Below are positions 26,276 to 35,748 of a stretch of 64,000 nucleotides of DNA, piece by piece (position 1 is the stretch's first letter; each line of letters begins with the position of its first letter). This stretch comes from Paenibacillus physcomitrellae (GTDB lineage Bacteria > Bacillota > Bacilli > Paenibacillales > Paenibacillaceae). The stretch spans positions 4,751,850-4,815,849 of the forward strand of contig NZ_CP022584.1 of NCBI RefSeq assembly GCF_002240225.1, written 5' to 3'. Made by a program: the position numbers and the translations under genes. Under the pieces are notes generated by a model. It did not search any database. It saw only the letters and a program-made list of their open reading frames with translations, and was not told the DNA's origin.

Positions 26276-27868
26276 ATGTATCAAGTATTGTTGGTTGACG
26301 ATGAACCTTTAGTGCATCACCATCTTCGATCGCTGTCGGATTGGCGAAATCAGGGGTTCGGGCTTTGCGGCGAAGCCTATGAGGGAGAGGAAGCGCTCCG
26401 GATGATGGATCAGCTTCGGCCCCATATCGTTATCCTGGACGTGAATATGCAGGGCATGAACGGCGTGGAATTAAACCGAACAATCCGGGAACGTTATCCA
26501 TCCGTGAAGACCATCATGCTTAGCAGCTATGATGATTACGACTATGTTCGCGAGTGTTTGAAGAACGGGGCAGTCGATTATCTGCTGAAGCATCGTTTGG
26601 ACGCCGATCAGCTTCTGGGCGTATTAAGGAAAGCGGTCCGCGAAATGGAGAAGGACCAGGATGGCCAATTGCGGAAGCTCGGCAGCCCTTCGAAATTTCG
26701 GGAACTCCTTGCCCAAACCATGCGGGGAAGACCCGGGGCAGTCAGAGAGCTGGAGGATTATGCCCGGGAAAGCGGACGGTTACAGGATACGGTGTGTTAT
26801 ACTGCCGCAGCGATGCAAATTTCCTCCTTCCTGCTGCTGGCGGAATCCCGAAGCGACATGCAGACCCACCGGATGGTCCAGCAAGTCATTGATCTTATGC
26901 AGCAGACCCTCGGGGATCAACCGGAACGGACCGTGACTTATATGGAAAACGGCCGCATCGCTGTCTTGTTCGCATTCAAGGACAGGAGTGAGCAGGCTGC
27001 TGCTAGTGAAGCGGAAAGGCTGATGAGCCACCTGCGCCATTCGCTGGAGCTGTTTTTGAATTTGAAATGCACCTATGCGATTGGCCACGTATGTTCCAGC
27101 TTGTCCAAGCTTGAGGCTAGCTATCGTACTGCCGAGCAGGTTCTTGACGCTTCTTGTCCTATGACTTTGGAGGGGACGTTCTCCGAACGAGTTTCTTTAA
27201 CGATTGAAGAACAGAAGCAACTCCTCCTCTCCATGGAAAATTTAGATCGGGGAGGCGCGCGGGAAGTGATTGCCTCCGCGTTTAAGGGTCTTCATCAGCA
27301 GCCGGTCCATGCCCAAGGGGTCCAGATGATCGTCCGTGAGCTGCTCTCTATAGGGGAGAAGGCGGCACGCAAATGGGTTCCTTTCGCCGGAGGTGACCAG
27401 GCGGGAAGCGGCTTCTCGGCGCGGGAGGATTTGGGGCGGATCGATAGCGTGGACGGTTTGGAACAATGGTTGTATTCCTATTACGAGGATCTGCTTGACC
27501 GGTTAAAGCGGGAGCGTGCGGCCGGCCCCCATTCGCGGCATGTTTCGCAGGCGATCCTGCTGATTCTTGAGAAATATCCAAGTTATATCACATTGGAGCT
27601 TGCGGCGGGGGCCATCGGGCTCCATCCCTCGTATCTCAGCCGGATTTTCAAAGAGGAGACGGGGATGACGTTTTCGGAATACGTGAACCAGGTTCGGATC
27701 GACGCCAGCCGCAAGCTGTTGGAAAGCGGCAGATATTCGGTCAAGCAGGTTAGCGTGCAGGTGGGATTCAGCACCTATAACTATTTTTTCAAAGTGTTCA
27801 AGGAGTGGACCGGCGTGACGCCCCAAGCTTACGTGCAGAAAATCAAACCTCCTCATTCCGTCAAATAA
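26276..27868 (+). CDS. YesN-type response regulator (REC + AraC DNA-binding)
   Basis: A 530-residue response regulator. The receiver has DDE at 8-10, phospho-acceptor Asp55 in VILDVNMQGM and the conserved Lys in DYLLKHRL. A long middle region of about 280 residues links to C-terminal AraC helix-turn-helix motifs (ITLELAAGAIGLHPSYLSRIFKEETGMTF and YSVKQVSVQVGFSTYNYFFKVFKEWTGVTP). It is a partner of the upstream kinase and the presumed activator of the solute-binding protein gene that follows. Confidence 0.93.
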   Translation: MYQVLLVDDEPLVHHHLRSLSDWRNQGFGLCGEAYEGEEALRMMDQLRPHIVILDVNMQGMNGVELNRTIRERYPSVKTIMLSSYDDYDYVRECLKNGAVDYLLKHRLDADQLLGVLRKAVREMEKDQDGQLRKLGSPSKFRELLAQTMRGRPGAVRELEDYARESGRLQDTVCYTAAAMQISSFLLLAESRSDMQTHRMVQQVIDLMQQTLGDQPERTVTYMENGRIAVLFAFKDRSEQAAASEAERLMSHLRHSLELFLNLKCTYAIGHVCSSLSKLEASYRTAEQVLDASCPMTLEGTFSERVSLTIEEQKQLLLSMENLDRGGAREVIASAFKGLHQQPVHAQGVQMIVRELLSIGEKAARKWVPFAGGDQAGSGFSAREDLGRIDSVDGLEQWLYSYYEDLLDRLKRERAAGPHSRHVSQAILLILEKYPSYITLELAAGAIGLHPSYLSRIFKEETGMTFSEYVNQVRIDASRKLLESGRYSVKQVSVQVGFSTYNYFFKVFKEWTGVTPQAYVQKIKPPHSVK

Positions 27869-27929
27869 GTGGAGTATGTGGTCATATTTGTGGAATTTGG
27901 CGCCGGTGTGGATCGAATATACTGAATTC

Positions 27930-27943
27930 AGTAAACGCTTACA
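27930..27943 (+). promoter_or_regulatory. cre-like site upstream of the solute-binding protein gene
   Basis: AGTAAACGCTTACA matches the consensus TGWAARCGYTWNCA at all but the first base. It lies 42 bases before the ATG, positioned for CcpA repression of the transporter and glycosidase genes. Confidence 0.6.
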
Positions 27944-27984
27944 ACGATTGATGTTTTGCCATTCACGAAGGAGGTCATGAAAAG

Positions 27985-29550
27985 ATGCGAACACATTGGG
28001 GAAAAACGATCAGCACGGTGCTGATAGCCGCGTTGGTGCTGGGGGGCTGCGGTTCCGGTACGAACGCGAACAAAAATGCTTCTGAAGGAGGCGGAGTATC
28101 GGAGGTCAGCAAAGAGGGATTTCCGATCGTGCAGGAACCGGTCAAACTGAAGGCGTTTACCCGGATCGCCCCTGTTAACGGGCCGTTTAAGGACATGCCG
28201 GTATTTCAGGATTACGAGAAAATGACCAATGTGCAAATGGAGTTCATTGAATCTCCGACCGACGGTTTTGCCGAGAAAAAGAATCTGCTGTTTGCATCCA
28301 ACGAGCTGCCGGACATTATGTACCGTTCCGCGATCACACCGCTTGAAGCGGTTCGCTACGGAGCCGGCGGTCAATTGATTCCACTGGAAAATTTGATCGA
28401 AGAATATGCTCCCAATCTTAAGAAACTGATGGAGGAATACCCGGAAATTCGAGCATCGATCACTACGCCGGAGGGACATATCTACACGATTCCGGGCATC
28501 GTTACGCTGGATTCGGCCCGTACGGACAAGAGATGGATCAATACGGCCTGGCTGGAGAAGCTGAACCTGAAAGTGCCGGAAACGCTGGACGAACTGTACA
28601 ATGTGCTGGTGGCCTTCCGGGATGAGGACCCGAACGGAAACGGAAAGAAGGACGAAATTCCGCTTACGGCCCGCACAGGCCTCCCAATCGTGGCTGCGAT
28701 GAGCGGTTCTTTTGGACTTGACCAGCAGTTCGGCTACAACGTCAACATCGTCGATGGCAAGGTTGAAATCTGGATGGGGAACGAACGCAACAAAGAAATG
28801 CTGATGTTCCTGAACAAGCTGTACCAAGAGAATCTGCTGGATCCTGAAATATTCTCCCATACGGAAGCGCAGTATTTGGCGAAACAAGGTTCGGGAAATA
28901 CGGGAGTGTTCTTTGACCAGACCAACAACAACTTCCTGCCGATTGCTGATCAGTATACAGGGATTGCTCCGTTCGAAGGCCCGCATGGCGACCGTCTTCA
29001 AAGCCAGGGAGCCCCGGTTCCGCGTGACCAAGGTGCGTTCGCCATCACTTCGGTCAACCAATATCCGGAAGTGTCCATGCGCTGGATTGACTATTTCTAC
29101 AGCGATGAAGGCTCGACGCTGCTGAGATTCGGACGGGAGGGCGAGCACTACGAATTAGTTGATGGCAAACCGACTTATAAGCCGGAATTCTCTACAGCCG
29201 AAACCCAGCCGAAGCTTACTCCGTATGCCGGTGGAGGCGCGCCTCATCTGATCAGCGAATATGTGGCTTCCTACATTAATCCTCCACAAGTTCAAGAGGC
29301 CCAAAAGGCGCTGGATCCGTACATGCCGACAATTCGTTATGCTGCACCAATGTTTGACGAGGAAACGGCTCAAAAGGTGAATGTGCTCCGCAACGATATC
29401 GACAAGTATTATGAAGAGCAAAGCACCAAATTTATTGCGGGGGCTTTGAGCTTCGACAAGTGGGAGGAGTTCCAGTCCACGCTGAAAAAGATGAACATTG
29501 ACGAGCTTCAGCAAATTTATCAAGACGCTTATGACAAAATGGCTAAATAA
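27985..29550 (+). CDS. LplA-type carbohydrate ABC transporter solute-binding lipoprotein
   Basis: A 521-residue lipoprotein with lipobox LVLGGC (lipidated Cys22), then a Gly/Asn/Ser-rich linker and a family-1 extracellular binding fold. The length and the motifs ASNELPDIMYRS and FTDIDEIPLTAR-like FRDEDPNGNGKKDEIP place it among LplA/YtcQ-type proteins that bind oligosaccharides. AAGGAGG precedes the ATG. It is the first gene after the cre-like site and is followed 34 bases later by two permeases. Confidence 0.92.
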   Translation: MRTHWGKTISTVLIAALVLGGCGSGTNANKNASEGGGVSEVSKEGFPIVQEPVKLKAFTRIAPVNGPFKDMPVFQDYEKMTNVQMEFIESPTDGFAEKKNLLFASNELPDIMYRSAITPLEAVRYGAGGQLIPLENLIEEYAPNLKKLMEEYPEIRASITTPEGHIYTIPGIVTLDSARTDKRWINTAWLEKLNLKVPETLDELYNVLVAFRDEDPNGNGKKDEIPLTARTGLPIVAAMSGSFGLDQQFGYNVNIVDGKVEIWMGNERNKEMLMFLNKLYQENLLDPEIFSHTEAQYLAKQGSGNTGVFFDQTNNNFLPIADQYTGIAPFEGPHGDRLQSQGAPVPRDQGAFAITSVNQYPEVSMRWIDYFYSDEGSTLLRFGREGEHYELVDGKPTYKPEFSTAETQPKLTPYAGGGAPHLISEYVASYINPPQVQEAQKALDPYMPTIRYAAPMFDEETAQKVNVLRNDIDKYYEEQSTKFIAGALSFDKWEEFQSTLKKMNIDELQQIYQDAYDKMAK

Positions 29551-29584
29551 GGCAGATCCTCAAGCGGGATAGGAGTGGATGTTC

Positions 29585-30544
29585 ATGAATAACGCAGAAA
29601 TCCATGAGACTGCCGCGGCGCCCCGGTTCCGAGCGAAACGGGGCAGCCGCCTCATCAAGCAGATCGCAAAGAGATACGATTTGTATCTCATGCTGCTGCT
29701 GCCGATGGCATGGTATTTGCTGTTCCAGTATGGCCCTTTATACGGGCTGCAGATCGCTTTCAAAAATTTTAATCCGGGCAAGGGAATTTTGGGCAGCAGT
29801 TGGATTGGTTTCGAGCATTTCCAGCGTTTTTTTGATTCGTACTACTTTTGGAGACTGCTCTGGAATACGCTCTCCATTAATTTGCTCTCCCTGATCCTTG
29901 CGTTCCCGATTCCGATATTCCTTGCTCTTCTCATTAATGAGATGCGAAGCAAAAGCTACAGCAAGCTGCTGCAAAATATCACTTATATTCCACACTTCAT
30001 TTCGGTTGTCGTCATCGTAGGGATATTAACCGTGCTTCTGTCCACGAATGGTCCCGTCAACATGCTGATCCATGCCTTGGGCGGCTCGGAAATCCGCTTC
30101 ATGGAATCGGCCGGATGGTTCAAGACCATCTTTATCGGCTCGAACATCTGGCAGAATATGGGCTGGCAATCCATTATCTACATCGCGGCGCTAAGCGGAA
30201 TCAATCCGCAGTTGTACGAAGCAGCCAAGATGGACGGCGCATCGCGGATGCGGCGGATCTGGCACGTCTCTCTGCCGGGAATCGTTCCCGTCATTGTCAT
30301 CCTGCTCATTTTGGATATCGGGCAGTTTATGAACATCGGTTTCGAGAAAATTTTACTCATGCAAAATAACCTGAATCTCGAAGCGAGCGACGTTATCTCC
30401 ACGTTTGTGTATACGACGGGGATATTGAAGGGGGAATACAGCTACACGGCAGCGATCGGACTCTTCAATTCCTTAATCAACCTGACCTTGCTGCTGCTGG
30501 TCAACCGGTTCGCACGCAAAACGTCGGAGACGAGTCTTTGGTAA
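29585..30544 (+). CDS. LplB-type carbohydrate ABC transporter permease
   Basis: A 319-residue permease with six TM helices and the cytoplasmic coupling loop EAAKMDGASRMRRIWHVSLPG (EAA motif). The N-terminal sequence KRYDLYLMLLLPMAWYLLFQYGPLYGLQIAFKNF is typical of LplB/YteP proteins. I placed the start at the ATG 9 bases after AGGAG; an in-frame ATG 6 bases earlier is too close to it. It forms the heterodimeric channel with the next gene. Confidence 0.92.
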   Translation: MNNAEIHETAAAPRFRAKRGSRLIKQIAKRYDLYLMLLLPMAWYLLFQYGPLYGLQIAFKNFNPGKGILGSSWIGFEHFQRFFDSYYFWRLLWNTLSINLLSLILAFPIPIFLALLINEMRSKSYSKLLQNITYIPHFISVVVIVGILTVLLSTNGPVNMLIHALGGSEIRFMESAGWFKTIFIGSNIWQNMGWQSIIYIAALSGINPQLYEAAKMDGASRMRRIWHVSLPGIVPVIVILLILDIGQFMNIGFEKILLMQNNLNLEASDVISTFVYTTGILKGEYSYTAAIGLFNSLINLTLLLLVNRFARKTSETSLW

Positions 30545-30559
30545 TGGAGGGGACGGATT

Positions 30560-31459
30560 ATGGCTAAAGAAGCAGTTGCTGCGAAAGGTCCATCGGACGA
30601 ACGTTGGTTCGATGTTATCGTATATTTGATCGCTGCGGTGATCATTATGCTCGTACTTTATCCTTTATTATTTGTGGTTAGCGCATCGTTCAGCGACCCT
30701 GCAAGGGTGCTGAGCGGAGAGGTGTGGCTGCTTCCGAAGGGTGCCAACCTTGAAGCCTATAACAATATTTTGCACAATGATCAGATTTGGATCGGCTACC
30801 GGAACTCCATTCTCTACACTGTCGTCGGCACGCTGATCAATATTACTATGACCCTTCTGGCGGCATACCCGCTATCACGGCCGGATTTGCCGGGACGTAA
30901 AGGGCTGATGCTGATCATTACCTTGACAATGTTCTTCAGCGGCGGACTTATTCCGAGCTACCTGCTCGTCAAGAGTCTCGGCATGGTCGATACGATGTGG
31001 GCGCTGATCATTCCGGGGGCGATCTCCACTTACAATCTGATCGTCATGAGAACGTATTTCCAGTCTAGCATCCCATGGGAACTGCAGGAAGCGGCGCATA
31101 TCGACGGCTGCTCCAATTGGCGGTTGCTGATCAGCATCATCCTGCCGTTGTCCAAGCCGATATTGGCGGTAATGGTTTTGTTCTATGCGGTTGGCCATTG
31201 GAATGCATTCTTTAATGCGCTGATTTATATTCGCAGCGAGCAGCTTTACCCGCTCCAGCTGATCCTGCGGGAAATTTTGATGATCAGCCAGTCTGCGGGC
31301 GTCGATGGCGGTAACGTTGGGATGGAGGAGAAAATTCTTCTCTCCGAAAGCATTAAATATGCGGTGATTATTGTTTCCAGTCTGCCGGTGCTGGTCATGT
31401 ATCCGTTTGTGCAGCGGCATTTTGTCAAAGGCGTCATGATCGGCTCTATTAAAGGATAA
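30560..31459 (+). CDS. LplC-type carbohydrate ABC transporter permease
   Basis: A 299-residue second permease with about six TM helices and EAA loop QEAAHIDGCSNWRLLISIILPLSKP. It ends with VQRHFVKGVMIGSIKG, the usual C terminus of LplC/YtcP proteins. GGAGGGG lies 7 bases before the ATG. No ATPase gene is in the cluster; transporters of this type are usually energised by a shared MsmX-like ATPase encoded elsewhere. Confidence 0.92.
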   Translation: MAKEAVAAKGPSDERWFDVIVYLIAAVIIMLVLYPLLFVVSASFSDPARVLSGEVWLLPKGANLEAYNNILHNDQIWIGYRNSILYTVVGTLINITMTLLAAYPLSRPDLPGRKGLMLIITLTMFFSGGLIPSYLLVKSLGMVDTMWALIIPGAISTYNLIVMRTYFQSSIPWELQEAAHIDGCSNWRLLISIILPLSKPILAVMVLFYAVGHWNAFFNALIYIRSEQLYPLQLILREILMISQSAGVDGGNVGMEEKILLSESIKYAVIIVSSLPVLVMYPFVQRHFVKGVMIGSIKG

Positions 31460-31482
31460 ACGCGAACGGAGGTAAACCATTG

Positions 31483-33495
31483 ATGAATAAAGCAACGATT
31501 ACCATCGACGGCAGCCAGCCGAACGGGCATCGAATTAACCCTTATTTGTTTGGACATTTCGTTGAAGACATCCGGGATCATATGGAAGCGATGCTGGCTT
31601 TCCCGCTAAGGGACATGGACTTTGAGAGCGAAGCGGAAGGGAAAGCCGAAGTGTCGGGGCAATGGTCTCCCTATACGAACGGACGTAATACGAAATATGC
31701 CCTGGAAGCTCCGGCGCCGAAACACTCGGGGCGCGCTCAGCGCATCCGGATTCTAAGCGATGATGAGGCTTATGCGGGGATCGCCCAGCAACTGGCGCTC
31801 AAAGGGCCGATCCGTTATTCGGTCAAGCTGGTGGCCAGAGCTTCGGTTGAGATTCGCTATGTCATTGTCGAGGCTGTGGACCGGCTTCGTCAGGAACGTT
31901 TAGGCCTGGAACGGATTGAGCTGGACAGCCACAATTGGCGGGAATATGAGGCCGTATTGGCCATCGGCCGGAATTGCGCCGATGCGGAATTCCGTATTTA
32001 TGTGCCTGCCGAGCATCCGAGATGGCAAGATAGCGTCTCTACCGGCATGCTTTGGATCGATCATATCTCCTTGCTGCCGGAGGACCATATCGGCTTCGTG
32101 AAGCGGGAAGTTGTTGAAATGGCAAAGGATTTGAACGCCGGGATGATGAGACTGGCCGGCAACTATATCAGTGCCTACCACTTTGAACATGGCATCGGAC
32201 CGGTGCTTGAACGCCCGGTCATGTATAACGAGGCGTGGGGAGGCTGGACGAGCAAATATTTCGGAACGGATGAATTCATCCGGTTCTGCCGGGAGCTGCA
32301 GGTCGAACCGCTGATCTGCGTGAATGACGGCTCTGGAACGCCAGAGGAAGCTGCGCAGTGGGTTGAATATTGCAATGGTGGCACCGATACCCCCATGGGT
32401 GCGATACGCGCCGCCAATGGACACCCTGAACCCTACAACGTGAAGTATTGGGAGATCGGCAACGAGGTGTGGGGCGCTTGGCAGGTAGGAACGTGTGCCG
32501 CCGACGATTTCGCCCGGCGAACCGTAACCTTCATCGAAGCCATGAAGGAGGCCGACCCTGAGGTTGTGATTCTAGCCTGCGGGCATACGGATCAGGACTG
32601 GAACAAGGCGGTGCTTGACATCGCGGGAGAGCGGATCGATTATCTGACTCTGCACTTGTATCATGGATACAATCGTTTTGCGATGGACCGCAGCACGCCA
32701 GCAGAAGAGCGTTACAAGGCGATCGCCAGCTTCCCGGAATGGACGAGACATAATATCGAGCAGACGAGAGAACAAATCCTGTCAAGTTCGAAACACAGCC
32801 ATGTGAAGCTGGCAATTACCGAATATAACACGATGTACTATCCCAATAACGTTAGAAAAGGAGTGCCGGAAGAGCATACGCTGGGCGCAGCGGTTGCCAA
32901 CGCCGCTAATCTGAATGAAATGCTGCGTGAAAGCGATCTGGTGCACATCGGCAGCTTCTCCGATTTGGTCAACGGCTGGCTCGGGGGATGCATCCGGGTT
33001 GGCGACTATTATGCCGACCAATATTGCGGCAAGCTGCCAGGCTGGAGTGGGCACCCGCTGAACGTTTATGGAACCCCTACTTATGAAGTGATGAAGCTTT
33101 ACGCCGGACGGAAAATGACAAGATTGCTGCCTGTGCATACCGAATGCGGCACCTTCTCCGTTCAATCAAACAAACCGGCTCCGATCAAGCTGGATGAACT
33201 CCCGGATCTGGATGTCGTAGCCTGCACCAATGAAGAGGGCAGCGTGATCACGGTCTTTATCGTTAACCGGAGCTTGCATGAAGTAACGACAACCCTTGAT
33301 TTGCGCGAGCTTGAAGTTTCCGAAGGAACGCTTCTTCATGTCATTACAGGAGATTCCGATCAGGACTTGAATACCGTCTTTGAGCCGAATCGCATCGCCA
33401 GCCAAATGAGCGACGTACCCGTTGAGACTTGGAAGGCCGGATATGTCCTTCGTCGGTCATCCATATATGTATTGGAAATGAGAACGAACCGGTAA
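31483..33495 (+). CDS. GH51 alpha-L-arabinofuranosidase, intracellular
   Basis: A 670-residue protein with the GH51 architecture: an N-terminal beta/carbohydrate-binding-like region, a TIM barrel with acid/base Glu328 in WEIGNEVWG and nucleophile Glu447 in AITEYNTMYYPNN, and a C-terminal beta domain. It lacks a signal peptide, so it acts on imported arabino-oligosaccharides. The start at the ATG after GGAGGT is preferred; a TTG 3 bases earlier is equivalent. It follows the permeases by 24 bases, so the substrate of the transporter likely contains arabinofuranosyl groups. Confidence 0.9.
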   Translation: MNKATITIDGSQPNGHRINPYLFGHFVEDIRDHMEAMLAFPLRDMDFESEAEGKAEVSGQWSPYTNGRNTKYALEAPAPKHSGRAQRIRILSDDEAYAGIAQQLALKGPIRYSVKLVARASVEIRYVIVEAVDRLRQERLGLERIELDSHNWREYEAVLAIGRNCADAEFRIYVPAEHPRWQDSVSTGMLWIDHISLLPEDHIGFVKREVVEMAKDLNAGMMRLAGNYISAYHFEHGIGPVLERPVMYNEAWGGWTSKYFGTDEFIRFCRELQVEPLICVNDGSGTPEEAAQWVEYCNGGTDTPMGAIRAANGHPEPYNVKYWEIGNEVWGAWQVGTCAADDFARRTVTFIEAMKEADPEVVILACGHTDQDWNKAVLDIAGERIDYLTLHLYHGYNRFAMDRSTPAEERYKAIASFPEWTRHNIEQTREQILSSSKHSHVKLAITEYNTMYYPNNVRKGVPEEHTLGAAVANAANLNEMLRESDLVHIGSFSDLVNGWLGGCIRVGDYYADQYCGKLPGWSGHPLNVYGTPTYEVMKLYAGRKMTRLLPVHTECGTFSVQSNKPAPIKLDELPDLDVVACTNEEGSVITVFIVNRSLHEVTTTLDLRELEVSEGTLLHVITGDSDQDLNTVFEPNRIASQMSDVPVETWKAGYVLRRSSIYVLEMRTNR

Positions 33496-33516
33496 ACAGG
33501 AGGCATCGCATATCAC

Positions 33517-35283
33517 ATGACAACCAAAGGTTATATCAAAGATTATCCAAGACCTCAGTTTGTCCGAAATGAATGGATGAACCTGAACGGCGAATGGGAC
33601 TTCCGCTTCGACGATCAGAATGTCGGGGAAATTGAAAAGTGGCAGGAGCAGCTGACGGGAACGCATAAAATTAAGGTTCCGTTTACGTACGAAACCGAGG
33701 CAAGCGGCATTGGCCTGGAGGAATTCCATGCTCGGGTATGGTACAGCAGGAGCGTGCTGATCCCGAAGGAAGCGGCTGGAAAACGGGTCGTCCTGCACTT
33801 TCAGGCGGTAGATTATATCGCCAAGGTATGGGTGAACGGGGAGCCGGCGGGCAGACATCAGGGGGCTTATGCCGCATTTTCCCTTGATATAACACCATAC
33901 CTGACCTTCGGTGCGGATAATGTTATAACGTTAAAGGCAGAGGACAGTGACGACTGCACCCAACCACGGGGCAAACAGCGTTGGACGAAAGATAATTTCG
34001 AATGTTTCTATGTTCAAAGCACAGGCATTTGGCAGACGGTCTGGCTGGAATACGTGGAGGAGCAAAGGCTGGATTCGGTAAAAATCACGCCCGATCTCGA
34101 TCGTGCCCGGGTGTCGTTTGATTTCCGGGTGCGGGGTCTTGAGACCGCGGCAGGGAGCCTGAGGCTCGAAGCCATCGTGACCCTGAAGGATCACCATGTT
34201 AAGACGGTAAGCCTTGCGGTCGATCGGCCCCGCTTCAGCGTGGAAGTCGATTTGGTGCATGAAGCGAACGGCCCATGGAAGAAAGCATTCTGGTCGCCCG
34301 CGCAACCGAATTTATATGATGTGGAATTCGTGCTGTATCTGGATGAGGTCGTCATAGACCGCGTATTCTCTTATTTTGGCATGAGAAAAGTATCGATCGA
34401 GAAAGGCAAAGTGCTGCTCAACAATGTGCCGATCTATCAGAGGCTGATGTTGGATCAAGGTTACTGGCCGGAAAGTCACCTGACTCCGCCGAGTGAGGAT
34501 GCGCTTATTGCCGATATTGATTACATGCTGGAAATGGGCTACAACGGCGTGCGCAAGCATATGAAAATTGAAGATGCCCGCTTCCTGTATTGGTGCGACG
34601 TTAAAGGGCTTTTGGTATGGTCGGAAATGGCGGCAACATTTGAATTTCATGATGATGCGGTAGAGAACTTCACCAAGGAATGGCTGGAAATTGTCCACCA
34701 GCAGTATAACCATCCGAGTATTATCACTTGGGTGCCATTTAATGAGTCCTGGGGAGTTCCCTACATTCTGCACGATCAGAGACAGCAGAAATTTACGGAA
34801 AGCATCTACCATCTGACCAAGTCCATTGACCCGTACCGGCCGGTCATTACGAATGACGGCTGGGAGCATACGATTTCCGATATTATTACGCTGCACGACT
34901 ATGTCGAGACGGGAGAAGGTTTCCTAAAACGGTACGCGGGCAACAAGGACGCCATCGTGAGTAAGGAAATTCCCTGCAACCAATGGAAATATGCATTAGC
35001 AGACGGTTACGAGTACAAGGGCCAGCCGATCATGATTACCGAGTTCGGCGGGATCGCTTTCGAATCGGATAAAGGTTGGGGTTATGGACATCAGGTAAGG
35101 ACGGACGAAGAGTTCTTGAACCGTTTCGAAGGTTTGATTCAGGCGATCAAAAGCGTTGACTACATTTGCGGCTTTTGTTATACGCAACTAACCGATGTGC
35201 AGCAAGAAATCAACGGGCTGTTGACGGAGGAACGGAAACCGAAATTCCCGATGGACAAAATCAAGGAAATTAATCTGGCTTGA
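33517..35283 (+). CDS. Glycoside hydrolase family 2, intracellular
   Basis: A 588-residue GH2 enzyme with sugar-binding (residues of about 10-150), immunoglobulin-like and TIM-barrel domains. The acid/base is Glu410 in VPFNESWGVP and the nucleophile Glu509 in MITEFGGIAF. At under 600 residues it belongs to the short GH2 group (beta-galactosidase, glucuronidase or arabinosidase-like); exact specificity is unclear. There is no signal peptide. The AGGAGG lies 13 bases before the ATG, which is long. It is the last gene of the operon, before a terminator. Confidence 0.9.
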   Translation: MTTKGYIKDYPRPQFVRNEWMNLNGEWDFRFDDQNVGEIEKWQEQLTGTHKIKVPFTYETEASGIGLEEFHARVWYSRSVLIPKEAAGKRVVLHFQAVDYIAKVWVNGEPAGRHQGAYAAFSLDITPYLTFGADNVITLKAEDSDDCTQPRGKQRWTKDNFECFYVQSTGIWQTVWLEYVEEQRLDSVKITPDLDRARVSFDFRVRGLETAAGSLRLEAIVTLKDHHVKTVSLAVDRPRFSVEVDLVHEANGPWKKAFWSPAQPNLYDVEFVLYLDEVVIDRVFSYFGMRKVSIEKGKVLLNNVPIYQRLMLDQGYWPESHLTPPSEDALIADIDYMLEMGYNGVRKHMKIEDARFLYWCDVKGLLVWSEMAATFEFHDDAVENFTKEWLEIVHQQYNHPSIITWVPFNESWGVPYILHDQRQQKFTESIYHLTKSIDPYRPVITNDGWEHTISDIITLHDYVETGEGFLKRYAGNKDAIVSKEIPCNQWKYALADGYEYKGQPIMITEFGGIAFESDKGWGYGHQVRTDEEFLNRFEGLIQAIKSVDYICGFCYTQLTDVQQEINGLLTEERKPKFPMDKIKEINLA

Positions 35284-35301
35284 TTTTCAACTGAGCGGAG
35301 G

Positions 35302-35341
35302 AAGGGACTAACCAGCGGAAGACGGGTTGGTCCCTTTGTTT
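35302..35341 (+). terminator. Rho-independent terminator of the sugar-utilisation operon
   Basis: AAGGGACTAACC (35302-35313) pairs with GGTTGGTCCCTT (35325-35336; one G-U pair), followed by TGTTTG. Confidence 0.8.
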
Positions 35342-35640
35342 GCAGTCTAGCCAGTCTGCCTTCTTCAAAGTCTCCATATCCGTATCGCTGATTACAAAAT
35401 CAAGCTCGGCATTTATTCTCATATGCTCCGGGGTTGCCGTCTTGGGAATGACCACCAGACCAAGCCGGATATCGTAGCGAAGAGCTGGGCAACAGATAAC
35501 GCCATAATTATCGGCGATAGCCTTACCTCTGGATGATCGAGAATTGCACCGTGGGCAATTGGCGAATAGGCCTCTACTAGAATGTTATTCTTTTGGCAGA
35601 ACTCAATGAACTTAAATCTCACAGCTCGCAAGAGTATTCT
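35340..35640 (-). pseudogene. Decayed aldo/keto reductase, C-terminal remnant
   Basis: Two minus-strand frames join into the C-terminal part of an aldo/keto reductase. One has FCQKNNILVEAYSPIAHGAIL (35540-35615 region) and continues to SVAQL; the other, in a different frame, has VIPKTATPEHMRINAELDF and DTDMETLKKADWLD (35455 downward). The frame changes near 35455-35460. The N-terminal two thirds, including the catalytic Tyr and Asp, are absent. No intact start or ribosome-binding site exists. It is a remnant of a deleted gene. Confidence 0.75.
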
Positions 35641-35675
35641 CAACATCGTCCTTTCGCAGGTCGGCTAGCGAATAG

Positions 35676-35703
35676 TTGAGATTGGTTAGAGCATATATAT
35701 AAC
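35676..35703 (+). promoter_or_regulatory. Possible promoter of the VWA gene
   Basis: TTGAGA (35676-35681), 16-base spacer, TATAAC (35698-35703), ending 45 bases before the chosen start. A small hairpin, AGCG-AAAT-CGCT, lies just downstream. Confidence 0.5.
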
Positions 35704-35748
35704 CTAAGCGAAATCGCTATTCTAAGAAAAGTGGAAGGGTTGAGAACC

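Noticed and set aside
27928..29148. 406-codon minus-strand frame opposite the solute-binding protein gene
   Set aside because: This is an antisense shadow; composition is rich in His, Arg and Gln, as expected for reverse complements of coding DNA.
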